Shown here: positions 1-7,387 of the stretch, piece by piece
How positions within the stretch are numbered: position 1 is the stretch's first letter
Layout of the letters: each line of letters begins with the position of its first letter
Assembly (NCBI RefSeq): GCF_014698505.1
Contig: NZ_JACJTD010000010.1
Span: forward strand, 1-64,000
Reading direction: 5' to 3'
Length of the DNA: 64,000 bases
Source: Nostoc foliaceum FACHB-393
Lineage (GTDB): Bacteria; Cyanobacteriota; Cyanobacteriia; Cyanobacteriales; Nostocaceae
Notes under the pieces: generated by a model
The model's input: only the letters and a program-made list of their open reading frames with translations
Database searches by the model: none
What the model was told of the DNA's origin: nothing
Made by a program: the position numbers and the translations under genes

Positions 1-61
1 GTAGGCGTTGTTTTAGTTCCTCTTCGCTTTCAGCGATTTCAATCTTAAATGGGCGGCTCAT
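1..61 (-). CDS. IS630-type transposase, N-terminal 20 codons only (runs off window)
   Basis: The reverse strand reads MSRPFKIEIAESEEELKQRL from an ATG at 61 and leaves the window at position 1. This opening resembles the helix-turn-helix N-terminus of cyanobacterial IS630-family transposases, recognised from memory only. The ATG overlaps the stop of the upstream HNH gene (ATGA), so the HNH frame runs right up to the insertion-sequence gene. That fits an element inserted inside the HNH gene rather than a designed operon. The terminal inverted repeats cannot be delimited from what is visible. Confidence 0.5.
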   Translation of the reverse strand, partial: MSRPFKIEIAESEEELKQRL

Positions 62-561
62 GGGTATATCAACTTACCGACTTTGCTTCTACCTATTATA
101 TGCATCTTCATCTTAAATTGGTATAAATTATTAATAAATACGTTAGATTTGTGCTTATTACAGGTATGGCAGCAAGGCAATAAATTTAAAGAGAAAACTG
201 CAAATTCGGGAAAAATGCTTCTTGGCAAATAGTGGTCAAATGTATTAGCAGAACCTATCCCACAGTACTGACATTGACTACGTATAGGCAAAACCTGTGA
301 CTCTATAATATCAGCCAAAAGTCTATTCAGTGGATTTGTCTTACCTAAATAACAATCTTCTAAATCTTCTTTCTCTAATCCGGTAAAACCTATTGGATAC
401 ATTACTGAAAGGTCAGATATAGAATCACAATAAATTTTATAATAAATACAGATTTCTGGAGCTATTCTTTTCAAACGTTCTCCTCTTTCTAATCTTTTAG
501 CTGAAGCTATATCATTAAATACCTGATGCGGTTCTAATGAAGATGGAACTAATTTCCTCAT
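58..561 (-). CDS. HNH endonuclease domain protein, probably 3'-truncated
   Basis: A 167-residue protein with an HNH core: CQYCG near residue 97, DHYLP near 109 and CCHTCNKHKS near 129-138. The paired CxxC motifs would bind structural zinc, and the Asp-His pair belongs to the beta-beta-alpha metal catalytic fold. Related HNH proteins continue well past the CNxxK motif. Here only about 25 residues follow before the stop, which overlaps the start of a transposase, so the C-terminus looks cut off by the insertion. The start ATG overlaps the stop of the small upstream gene by four bases (ATGA), implying translational coupling. A nuclease role in defence with a lost partner is possible but not shown. 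Confidence 0.65.
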   Translation of the reverse strand: MRKLVPSSLEPHQVFNDIASAKRLERGERLKRIAPEICIYYKIYCDSISDLSVMYPIGFTGLEKEDLEDCYLGKTNPLNRLLADIIESQVLPIRSQCQYCGIGSANTFDHYLPRSIFPEFAVFSLNLLPCCHTCNKHKSNVFINNLYQFKMKMHIIGRSKVGKLIYP

Positions 562-791
562 ACATCATCTTCCTCTATTTTGTCTTCATAAATTGAGAGT
601 AAAAAAGATTTAGTATTAAGGCTTAACTGCCTATCAAATAATTCAATTATTTCCTCATAACTATAAGTTTTCGATAGGTTTTTAAGATGGGTGCGGTAAT
701 TATTACGCTCTTCTGATGTCTCAAAAACCTCATCTATTATAGTTGTCAAATTTTCACCAAAACACTCAATTCCTAGCTGGCTATTCGTCAA
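558..791 (-). CDS. small acidic protein of unknown function upstream of HNH gene, possibly a C-terminal fragment
   Basis: A 77-codon frame translationally coupled to the HNH gene through an ATGA overlap. The only start is a TTG at 791, with no convincing ribosome binding site. Its first codons are antisense to the surviving 3' end of xisH. An in-frame stop lies just upstream at 803-801. The protein is charged, with a helix-rich middle and an EDKIEEDDV tail. No family was recognised. Because the 5' end lies exactly where xisH is broken, it may be the C-terminal remainder of a larger partner (for example an ATPase) whose front was lost in the same rearrangement. That last point is inference. 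Confidence 0.4.
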   Translation of the reverse strand: MTNSQLGIECFGENLTTIIDEVFETSEERNNYRTHLKNLSKTYSYEEIIELFDRQLSLNTKSFLLSIYEDKIEEDDV

Positions 792-908
792 GAAACCTAC
801 TCAGAACTATTTCAAGAACCAATTGGTAAAATATTATTAGAAAATCAACGCCTTTGTTTACTTGTCTTCGACTCAAAACGAGAGGTGGTACTGCAATGGA
901 TACCTTAG
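777..908 (+). pseudogene. xisH: xisH remnant, 3' third only
   Basis: The forward frame from about 777 reads LAIRQETYSELFQEP, continues to LLVFDSKREVVLQWIP and stops at 906-908. This matches the C-terminal end of XisH, the fdxN-element excision controlling factor. The frame is closed by TAG at 774-776, and the upstream 90 or so residues expected for XisH are absent. The reverse-strand HNH cassette lies there instead. The remnant overlaps the start of xisI by 13 bases, the usual coupled arrangement of the pair. Confidence 0.75.
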
Positions 909-1231
909 ATAATTATCGCCAAATCATTCAAAAAATATTAAACGAATACGCTCAACTACCCTACGCTTATGGAGAACTAGAAAGACAACTAATTATAGAC
1001 CAAACCGCTAACCATTACCTACTACTAACATTAGGCTGGGAAAATAATCAACGGGTGCATGGTTGTTTAATCCATATTGACATTATCAACGATAAAATCT
1101 GGATTCAAAGAGACGGTACAGAATACGGTATAGCCAACGAACTTGTTAACGCTGGTATTCCTAAAAATCAAATTGTTCTCGCCTTCCAACCAATCGATAT
1201 TAGACAGTACACTGAATTTGCAGTTACTTAA
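896..1231 (+). CDS. xisI: XisI family fdxN-element excision controlling factor
   Basis: A 111-residue protein starting MDTLDNYRQIIQKIL, of normal XisI length and complete. The ATG at 896 is chosen because the protein aligns from there; the frame upstream of it overlaps the xisH tail. In Anabaena, XisH and XisI are needed with the XisF recombinase to excise the fdxN element in heterocysts. The family is expanded in cyanobacterial genomes, and most copies, like this one, are not beside a known excision element. Here the partner xisH is destroyed, so this copy is orphaned. Confidence 0.85.
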   Translation: MDTLDNYRQIIQKILNEYAQLPYAYGELERQLIIDQTANHYLLLTLGWENNQRVHGCLIHIDIINDKIWIQRDGTEYGIANELVNAGIPKNQIVLAFQPIDIRQYTEFAVT

Positions 1232-1245
1232 TTAAGTGTAATTTA

Positions 1246-1279
1246 GTAGGTGCGTTAGCGACAGCATAACGCACCCTAC
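1246..1279. repeat. small palindromic dispersed repeat
   Basis: Inverted repeat with arms GTAGGTGCGTTA and TAACGCACCCTAC around a 9-base loop. The same GGTGCGTTA...TAACGCACC element recurs at 21881-21907, with a variant at 21921-21951. It is a typical intergenic palindromic repeat of Nostoc-type genomes. Lying 15 bases after the xisI stop, it could also act as a weak terminator. Confidence 0.7.
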
Positions 1280-1351
1280 GAAAGTTGTAGGTTCTCAAGT
1301 CTAAGATCCTAAACTATTTGAAATAGTCACTGGCTTATAATCTGGCAATTA

Positions 1352-2599
1352 TTAACTTTTCGCTGTCCGGCTGAAGACTCGATAGTATAGCGATGTACTA
1401 GTTTCTTTTAAGGGAAACAGCAAATAGGTGAGAGGATTTATTGCCACAATAATATTTCGGAAGTCTCGCCGAGCGAAAAATAAGATAGCACGAGCAACTT
1501 GCTGTGCAGACATCACTCCATAAGGATTCAGTTGACTCTTAAACGGGCCAAGAATTAACTTGCGAATTACACAATCCCCGTCCAAACGCTTCAGGGTAAC
1601 AATCTCTCCTAGCGATCGCTTGCTGAGTTCATAAAGCGGACTCAACGCGGGAGAAACCTCAGCCTCAGAAGTGTTTACCCAGATTTCCTTGGTTGCTTTT
1701 GCTTGTGGGCCTGTTACAGTTGTCAAAAATATATCCATCAACCGCAATGCTGAAAAGGTATTCACTTCATAAGAAGAGTTGATAGCCTCCGGTGTGCGAC
1801 TGGCATAGACATTGATCCCGTGGTTGATAATTAAAATATCTACTTTCTCTAAACTATTCCTCAGTTCGGCTTCGTTACCCAACTGCCAGGGAACCACCTT
1901 CACCCCAACTTGTTCTACTAATTTTTCTGGATTAGTAGTTAATGCCACAACTTTAGCATTATTCTTTACAAGTTCAGCCGCCAACGCTTGTCCCAACGCT
2001 CCTGATGCTCCGGTTAAAGCGATGGTTTTACCCTTGAGAGACAGTCCTGTGCCAAGAATTTTATCCACTAGGGGAAAGACACCACTGTAATAAGCGTTGA
2101 CATCATCAAAATGATGCCGCCAATGGTAAGACCGATTTACCCACCAAATGGATGGAATTGTTTCTAAAGGGCCGGGTAGGTGGTTGTAGTCTGTATCAAT
2201 TTTTCCCTGGAAATATCGCACAGACGCGCCATACAAGAAGGTGCAACCATAAGCTACTCCTAACCATAACCCCATTTGCTGGACAATTAAGGCAATTACC
2301 ACCAATACCACCAGCAATAAACTCGACTCTAAAATGTCGTGATAGAGCTGGGATTCTTGATAAACTTTCAGGGAAACTATTGATAAATCGCGGCGATAAG
2401 CCATGTGGTGCTTGTTGTGCCATTTAGCAAGCCAATTGACTTGGTGACACAAAGCATGGTAGCTGTCTCTCAAGACCTCAGCGAGTAAAAGTGAGAAGAG
2501 TGCCCAACTAGCAAACTGCAAGCTGGCATTTAGCCAAACCCAATTAATTTGTAATTTTGCCTCAATTCCAATCAAGTTTTCAGCTAGCATTTTTATCAT
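1352..2599 (-). CDS. bifunctional membrane sterol desaturase/hydroxylase-like and short-chain dehydrogenase fusion
   Basis: A 415-residue fusion. The N-terminal half is a membrane fatty acid hydroxylase-type domain with the histidine boxes HALCH, HNKHH and HWRHH, which ligate a di-iron centre, and hydrophobic helices between them. From about residue 195 an SDR domain follows, with the nucleotide-binding motif TGASGALG and a YxxxK-type active site in YELSK. Cyanobacterial genomes encode this fusion, usually annotated as bifunctional sterol desaturase/short-chain dehydrogenase. The natural substrate is not known; lipid or carotenoid-like membrane substrates are plausible. It stands alone, with repeats upstream and downstream. 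Confidence 0.8.
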   Translation of the reverse strand: MIKMLAENLIGIEAKLQINWVWLNASLQFASWALFSLLLAEVLRDSYHALCHQVNWLAKWHNKHHMAYRRDLSIVSLKVYQESQLYHDILESSLLLVVLVVIALIVQQMGLWLGVAYGCTFLYGASVRYFQGKIDTDYNHLPGPLETIPSIWWVNRSYHWRHHFDDVNAYYSGVFPLVDKILGTGLSLKGKTIALTGASGALGQALAAELVKNNAKVVALTTNPEKLVEQVGVKVVPWQLGNEAELRNSLEKVDILIINHGINVYASRTPEAINSSYEVNTFSALRLMDIFLTTVTGPQAKATKEIWVNTSEAEVSPALSPLYELSKRSLGEIVTLKRLDGDCVIRKLILGPFKSQLNPYGVMSAQQVARAILFFARRDFRNIIVAINPLTYLLFPLKETSTSLYYRVFSRTAKS

Positions 2600-2745
2600 G
2601 TTTGTCTATACTCGTTTTTCTTAATCATTCTTCATGATCTGATAAAGGTGCATTAAGGTCGAGTCTAGAGCAAATTAAAATCAAAGGAAATAGGGAACAG
2701 GTGACAGGTGGCAGAGGAATGAGGAGTAGGCAGGGATAGTAAAAT

Positions 2746-2967
2746 GTAACTTTTGTTGTAAAACAGGATGAAAAACAATTTGTCTTGAGTTGTCAGCAAC
2801 CTAGCTTTGCATCCTCCGCCCACGGCACGTTGACGAGGCTTGGTCTGTTGAGTCTCAAAGTATATGCTGCTAAAGCTGGGCATTAGACCATCAAATGCTT
2901 TCCGCTTCAATCCAGTTAATGCCCGCAACAGTCGATCTTGCTTCAGCGCACCTTCAATATTCAGCAT
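2746..2967 (-). pseudogene. IS5-family transposase fragment (N-terminal 74 residues)
   Basis: The reverse frame from ATG 2967 reads MLNIEGALKQDRLLRALTGL and later GGGCKARL and QDKLFFILFYNKSY. These match the DNA-binding N-terminus of cyanobacterial IS5-type transposases as I recall them. After FYNKSY the similarity ends and the rest of the frame is unrelated low-quality sequence, so the catalytic DDE part is missing. Its 5' end abuts the broken front of the AbiJ-like pseudogene on the other strand. Confidence 0.7.
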
Positions 2968-3027
2968 CATCCTTGCCTAGCACTGCTGTCTATTCTCTCT
3001 TATTTCCCGACAACTCTAATCAACTGT

Positions 3028-3521
3028 TTCAGATATCCTAAACTAGTAAAAGATATAAACTCTGTATTACAAAGAGATCTAGCAGGTTATAGATTTGTCG
3101 GAGGTGTATTTACAGATATCACCAATGAGCAAGAAATTGAAATGCTTGAGCAAGCAGTAAATGATAAAAATTTTCCTGCTGTGTCCAGCCATTTGAAGCG
3201 CTCCCTTGCTTTAATGAGTGACAAGGAAAATTCTGACTAAAGAAACTCTATAAAAGAATCTATTTCTGCTGTTGAAAGTGTTCAAAAGCTATTACTGGAA
3301 AACCAAAGGCAACTTTAGGATAAGTCCTGAAAGTTATAGAAGTTTCTAACGAGTTACATCCCGCTTTAAAAAATTCATTCTTAAACCTGTATGGATATAC
3401 AAGTCATCAGGAAGATATCAGACATGCTATGTTGACTGAGCCTGATCTAACTATTGCTTATGCAAAGTACTTTTTACTTTCATATACGTCTTTCATAAAT
3501 TACCTGAAATCGAAGATTTAG
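3028..3521 (+). pseudogene. decayed AbiJ-NTD4-type abortive infection protein
   Basis: The forward reading gives YPKLVKDINSVLQRDLAGYRFVGG, then SHLKRSLALMSDKENSD, then a TAA at 3238-3240 where relatives have Tyr in 'DYRNSIKES'. The frame resumes as RNSIKESISAVESV. A shift of one base near 3288 follows, then ITGKPKATLG, a TAA where a Gln codon is expected, and VLKVIEVSNELHPALKNSF through to INYLKSKI and a genuine stop at 3521. It matches the C-terminal part of AbiJ_NTD4-containing proteins from memory. The N-terminal domain is absent. Two nonsense changes, one frameshift and a 5' deletion make it non-functional. Confidence 0.7.
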
Positions 3522-3909
3522 AGCGCGATCGCTTCTTGGTTATATTTTAGGATATGAGGAGCGATTATCTTCGACACGCTCCGCGATCGCAAGCAAGAAT
3601 AAAAATAGCGATCGCCTTGTTTCTTTGTGTAAAGATGAGAAGGATTAAATTCTGATTTGTACTAAATATTAGAGGTTGTAATCTAAGAACCACTTAGATA
3701 ATTTAGTTTAAAAAACTTGTAATAAATTTGGTTTAGACAGAAGCACAATCCCTGCAAAATGTTCCTGCTTTCGATGACAATATTTTTTGCTACCGATGAA
3801 ACTTACATCGCAAACTTGGGAATAATAAATCGTGCCTGAGAAATATTTGAAATGAATCTCGGCAGATTAAGTGTGTTTTCTCATTGGCGATTAAAGGAGC
3901 AAATTGTTA
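3522..3909. other. non-coding gap upstream of PEP-CTERM gene
   Basis: No gene was seen. It contains several GCGATCGC octamers between 3522 and 3620, including one in a short palindromic context (CTCCGCGATCGC). The rest is AT-rich sequence that must hold the promoter of the PEP-CTERM gene. A Shine-Dalgarno AAGGAG is at 3894-3899. Confidence 0.5.
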
Positions 3910-4722
3910 ATGAAAGAGAGTTCATCAGGGATTAAGCTAGGCTGTGCAATTGTTAGCAACACTTGTTTAGCAGCAGTAGCGATCGCTTTAAACGGAGCGA
4001 GTGCTTTTGCTGCTCAATTCATCACAATTCAAAGCACTGGCACATTATCAGGAACTATCGAACTTCCCAGAAATAATCCCAATTTCAATAACAGTATTAC
4101 TCGTATTGATACGGATGACACTGGAACTTATTACCGGAACTTAGGTACTAATAATAATCCTAACTATGTTCCTGTATACCAGTCAGACTATTTAAAAGTA
4201 GAAACACGCTCTGATGGAAGTCTGCATTACTTTGTTGACTTTAAAGGTATTCCCTTTGTCTCTTTCGATGGTGTTCTCACATCGCCAGTTCTCTCTGGTG
4301 GTCAGTTGACACCCTATAAATACCAAGGACAATTGGCAGGAACCACATTTCAAGGAGTAGTTCAAGATGAATTTAATCTTACAAAAGCCTTCTACACTGG
4401 TACTGTAACTGACCCAGGCACCGGAAAGCAGTATCAAGGCACTTTTGAAGTGAGTGGATATGGGGTACGATATAGCGATCACAATGGTAGTTTAACTCCC
4501 ACAGTCTTTGATTTTCAGTCCGATATCCCAGGTTTGCCAAGCGTAACATCCTTGACCATCACTAATGCTACCTTGGCGAATTTAAGAATTAAAGTACCTA
4601 TAGATGAAACTTCTATTCCAGAACCCGCTAGCGTTTTGGGAACCTTTCTAGTAGCTGGTTTTGGTATGGTTTTGAAAAGAAAAAAAGACATCTGCTTTAA
4701 AAGGATGTTTGAAAAGCCGTAA
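3910..4722 (+). CDS. PEP-CTERM sorting domain protein, secreted
   Basis: Secreted protein with a signal peptide (hydrophobic run ending GASAFAAQF) and a C-terminal sorting signal: IPEPAS, a hydrophobic helix (VLGTFLVAGFGMV) and a basic KRKK cluster. PEP-CTERM tails are recognised by exosortase, which cleaves and anchors or releases the protein at the cell envelope. The middle, about 200 residues, is Asn/Thr/Gly-rich and predicted beta; no enzymatic motif was recognised. The ATG at 3910 is preferred over the TTG at 3904 because AAGGAG lies 10 bases upstream of it. A perfect hairpin follows the gene. Confidence 0.8.
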   Translation: MKESSSGIKLGCAIVSNTCLAAVAIALNGASAFAAQFITIQSTGTLSGTIELPRNNPNFNNSITRIDTDDTGTYYRNLGTNNNPNYVPVYQSDYLKVETRSDGSLHYFVDFKGIPFVSFDGVLTSPVLSGGQLTPYKYQGQLAGTTFQGVVQDEFNLTKAFYTGTVTDPGTGKQYQGTFEVSGYGVRYSDHNGSLTPTVFDFQSDIPGLPSVTSLTITNATLANLRIKVPIDETSIPEPASVLGTFLVAGFGMVLKRKKDICFKRMFEKP

Positions 4723-4768
4723 AGTATACTAAAAAACCCTCTTTCGTTCTTGAGAGACTTTGAAATAG

Positions 4769-4808
4769 CATTCCCGCACTTCGTGCAACAGCACGAAGTG
4801 CGGGAATG
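4769..4808. terminator. perfect 18-bp hairpin downstream of PEP-CTERM gene
   Basis: Left arm 4769-4786 (CATTCCCGCACTTCGTGC), loop AACA, right arm 4791-4808. The 18 pairs are perfect and GC-rich. No T-run follows, so it is either a mobile palindromic repeat or a terminator shared by the two convergent genes at 3910-4722 and 4862-5236. Confidence 0.6.
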
Positions 4809-4861
4809 GGGTTTAGGTTTCTAAACACGAGCCGAACTGGCAAAAGCCCAGCTGAATTTAA

Positions 4862-5236
4862 TCAATCATCTATACGCAGTAGTTTGCGGTAAAACGGTTG
4901 TGAAAAATCGGTTGCACGATGACGTTTATAGTTATCCATAAGTTCAATTAAAAAATTAATAAACTCGAAACTAGCCATCATCAGTTCGTAACTTAGGTCA
5001 GCGTTGCCATCAAACTGGATTCGGCAACGGGTTAAGTCTGAGGGTAAAGTAGCAACATTCCAGGAGGCGACAAAGGGAACATGTTCACTGGCTTCTATCT
5101 TCCGGTGTCCCTCCAAGACCCCTTTTTGATAGAGACTGATGGCATAAGGTAAGAAATTCCGCTTAGTACCCTGAACGTAAGGTAAGTAAACACTGGCTTG
5201 TTGTTGAGTGGCTGGCTGGAGTTGGTCAATAGACAT
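4862..5236 (-). CDS. conserved-looking cyanobacterial protein of unknown function
   Basis: A 124-residue soluble protein starting MSIDQLQPATQQQASVYLPY. It has a mixed, globular-looking composition, with a central segment HVPFVASWNVATLPSDLTRCR and a C-terminal helix ELMMASFEFINFLIELMDNYKR. No signal peptide, membrane segment or catalytic motif is evident. Base composition matches its surroundings, so it looks like a resident gene. I do not recognise the family. It is convergent with the PEP-CTERM gene and has its own upstream region. Confidence 0.65.
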   Translation of the reverse strand: MSIDQLQPATQQQASVYLPYVQGTKRNFLPYAISLYQKGVLEGHRKIEASEHVPFVASWNVATLPSDLTRCRIQFDGNADLSYELMMASFEFINFLIELMDNYKRHRATDFSQPFYRKLLRIDD

Positions 5237-5336
5237 TGTTAAATATTCCTCAAGTTAGTTGGCAACTAGGGATATTAGTGGATGTTAGTAGTATTCCCAA
5301 AAGATGTGTCTAAAGCACACAGTGGGGAGTGGGTAG

Positions 5337-5356
5337 AGACGCGATTAATCGCGTCT
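5337..5356. repeat. 20-bp perfect palindrome
   Basis: AGACGCGATTAATCGCGTCT is its own reverse complement. This sequence recurs in Nostoc-type genomes as a short intergenic palindrome. It is followed by CT-rich low-complexity sequence (5405-5440) of the kind also found inserted in coding regions later in the window. Confidence 0.6.
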
Positions 5357-5529
5357 GAACTGGGAAGCAGAGGGAGAAATCAATTCAAAATTCTAAATTA
5401 AAGAACTTCTGCCTTCTGCCTCCTGCCTCCTCTTTCTCATTGCCCACTGCTCTATAAATGAAGTTACTGCTAAGAAATATTAAAATTTCGGTTAGAATAA
5501 TGCTGCATTAACTTTTATCGAAGTTGGGG

Positions 5530-5728
5530 ATGATAACACTAAAAATCTCCACTGTTAAAGTGGTGGATGTTATTATTGCTGTTTCTCCCAAAAACGAGCT
5601 GCTGCTACCTTGCTATTACTTTGCCCAAACCTGAGTTCTCATTGGAGAAAGTCCCACTCTACAAGCTTCCTGCCCAAGTGGCTATTAAAGGAATCAAGCC
5701 TCTGTCTAAGAGTAGCAAACGTGGTTAA
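5530..5728 (+). pseudogene. possible small frameshifted gene
   Basis: Starting at ATG 5530 the frame reads MITLKISTVKVVDVIIAVSP then KNELLLPCYYFAQT and stops. Shifting by one base at the stop gives EFSLEKVPLYKLPAQVAIKG and ends KPLSKSSKRG with a stop at 5726-5728. Both halves look protein-like and join smoothly, suggesting a 65-residue gene with one indel. The family was not recognised. The rest of 5237-5912 has only palindromic and CT-rich repeats plus the promoter region of the glycosyltransferase. Confidence 0.35.
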
Positions 5729-5912
5729 TGTGAGGTAATTACGCAGAGTGGCGGTGACAACAAAGGTAGTCCCAGCGGCTTTTGGCTTAGGGATAGCGGG
5801 TATTGCAGTTTGCCCATTCCGATTAATATCGGGAAAAGTAGCTTAGGGATATTTGTCCGTAAAATTACTAACTGTAGACAAATAGTGGTTTTTGAATCAA
5901 GCAACCTAACCT

Positions 5913-7319
5913 ATGCCAGCGAATTCCTGGCCCGAAGAAGATTCTTATCAAGAGCTTGATCCGCTCAACTCCTTGTTGTCTGACCTATCAGTAGATGAGG
6001 AGTCAGTGTTAGAGACAGATTCTATGTCTCTACCATCCCGGTTTCAAGGTCGTAGAGGCAAAGCCGCTCTAGTCTTGACTATCGTCTGGAGTGGCACGAT
6101 CGCTCTACATTTAGTTTCTTGGGCTTCTATTTTTATTCTAGGACTGACCACCATTCTAGGATTTCATGCCTTGGTGGTGGTGTTTACTAAATCCCGTCGC
6201 TATCCAAAAGAAATACAGGGAGATTTGCCCTTTGTATCTGTGCTAGTGGCTGCGAAAAATGAGGAAGCAGTAATTGCGAAATTAGTCAAAAATCTTTGTA
6301 ATCTGGAATATCCAGGTGGGCAGTACGAAATTTGGATAATTGACGATCACAGCAGTGATAGTACGCCGCATTTATTAGCAGAACTCGAACAGAAACACGA
6401 CCAGCTGAAAGTACTAAGGCGTTCAGCAGAAGCTACTGGTGGCAAATCGGGGGCGTTGAATCAGGTATTGCCGCTGACAAAGGGCGATATTATAGCAGTA
6501 TTTGATGCTGATGCCCAAGTAACACCAGACTTACTGCAACAGGTAGTACCTTTATTTCAAAGAGAAAACGTGGGGGCGGTGCAGGTGCGAAAAGCGATCG
6601 CCAACGCTAAAGTAAACTTTTGGACTAAGGGTCAAATGGCTGAAATGGCCCTTGATACCTGGTTTCAGCAACAGCGGACTGCCCTTGGTGGCATTGGCGA
6701 ACTGCGCGGCAATGGTCAATTTGTCCGGCGTTCAGCCTTGGAAAGCTGCGGTGGCTGGAACGAGGAAACCATTACGGATGATTTGGATTTGACAATCCGC
6801 TTACATTTGGATAAATGGGATATTGAGTGTGTTTTCCATCCAGCGGTGCAAGAAGAAGGAGTGACAAGTGCGATCGCACTCTGGCATCAGCGCAACCGTT
6901 GGGCAGAAGGCGGTTATCAGCGCTATTTGGATTATTGGGATTTAATTCTCAAAAACCGCATGGGAACTCGCAAAAGCTGGGATTTGCTGATTTTTATGCT
7001 GATTATGTATATATTGCCAACAGCAGCAGTCCCAGATTTATTAATGGCGATCGCTCGTCATCGTCCACCAATCTTAAGTCCCATCACAGGATTATCCATT
7101 TCTATGTCGATGGTAGGGATGTTTACAGGTCTGAAACGGATACGTCAAGATCAGAAATTCCCACTTTCTACATATTTTATGATGCTGGTGCAAACCCTGC
7201 GCGGCAGTTTATATATGTTGCACTGGTTAGTCGTCATGAGCAGTACTACTGCCCGCATGTCGGTAAGACCAAAGCGCCTAAAATGGGTGAAAACTTTGCA
7301 TACGGGGAATGGGGAATAG
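5913..7319 (+). CDS. GT2 glycosyltransferase, probable monoglucosyldiacylglycerol synthase
   Basis: A 468-residue membrane glycosyltransferase of family GT2. After two N-terminal membrane segments (about residues 50-90), the GT-A domain shows the nucleotide-sugar motifs DDHSSDS and FDADAQ, the acceptor/catalytic motif TDDLDL, and QRNRWAEGG matching the Q(Q/R)xRW signature of processive-type GT2 enzymes. Two to three membrane helices close the protein. Length and layout match the cyanobacterial enzyme (Sll1377 type) that transfers glucose from UDP-glucose to diacylglycerol, the first step of galactolipid synthesis. That assignment is by recalled similarity; other GT2 lipid or polysaccharide enzymes are possible. 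A terminator follows immediately. Confidence 0.75.
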   Translation: MPANSWPEEDSYQELDPLNSLLSDLSVDEESVLETDSMSLPSRFQGRRGKAALVLTIVWSGTIALHLVSWASIFILGLTTILGFHALVVVFTKSRRYPKEIQGDLPFVSVLVAAKNEEAVIAKLVKNLCNLEYPGGQYEIWIIDDHSSDSTPHLLAELEQKHDQLKVLRRSAEATGGKSGALNQVLPLTKGDIIAVFDADAQVTPDLLQQVVPLFQRENVGAVQVRKAIANAKVNFWTKGQMAEMALDTWFQQQRTALGGIGELRGNGQFVRRSALESCGGWNEETITDDLDLTIRLHLDKWDIECVFHPAVQEEGVTSAIALWHQRNRWAEGGYQRYLDYWDLILKNRMGTRKSWDLLIFMLIMYILPTAAVPDLLMAIARHRPPILSPITGLSISMSMVGMFTGLKRIRQDQKFPLSTYFMMLVQTLRGSLYMLHWLVVMSSTTARMSVRPKRLKWVKTLHTGNGE

Positions 7320-7350
7320 CCCCTTTGGGGAATTCAAAATTAAAAATTAA

Positions 7351-7387
7351 AAATGCAAAATTACCAAAAATAATTTTGCATTTTTTT
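7351..7387 (+). terminator. intrinsic terminator of the glycosyltransferase gene
   Basis: Stem AAATGCAAAATTA (7351-7363) and TAATTTTGCATTT (7371-7383) around loop CCAAAAA, then T residues to 7387. The stem is AT-rich but perfect. It overlaps the dnaX stop codon, so it may serve both convergent genes. Confidence 0.65.

Noticed and set aside
1812..2427. Two forward frames inside the desaturase/SDR gene
   Set aside because: Antisense shadows of a well-supported reverse-strand gene; no ribosome site and no family.
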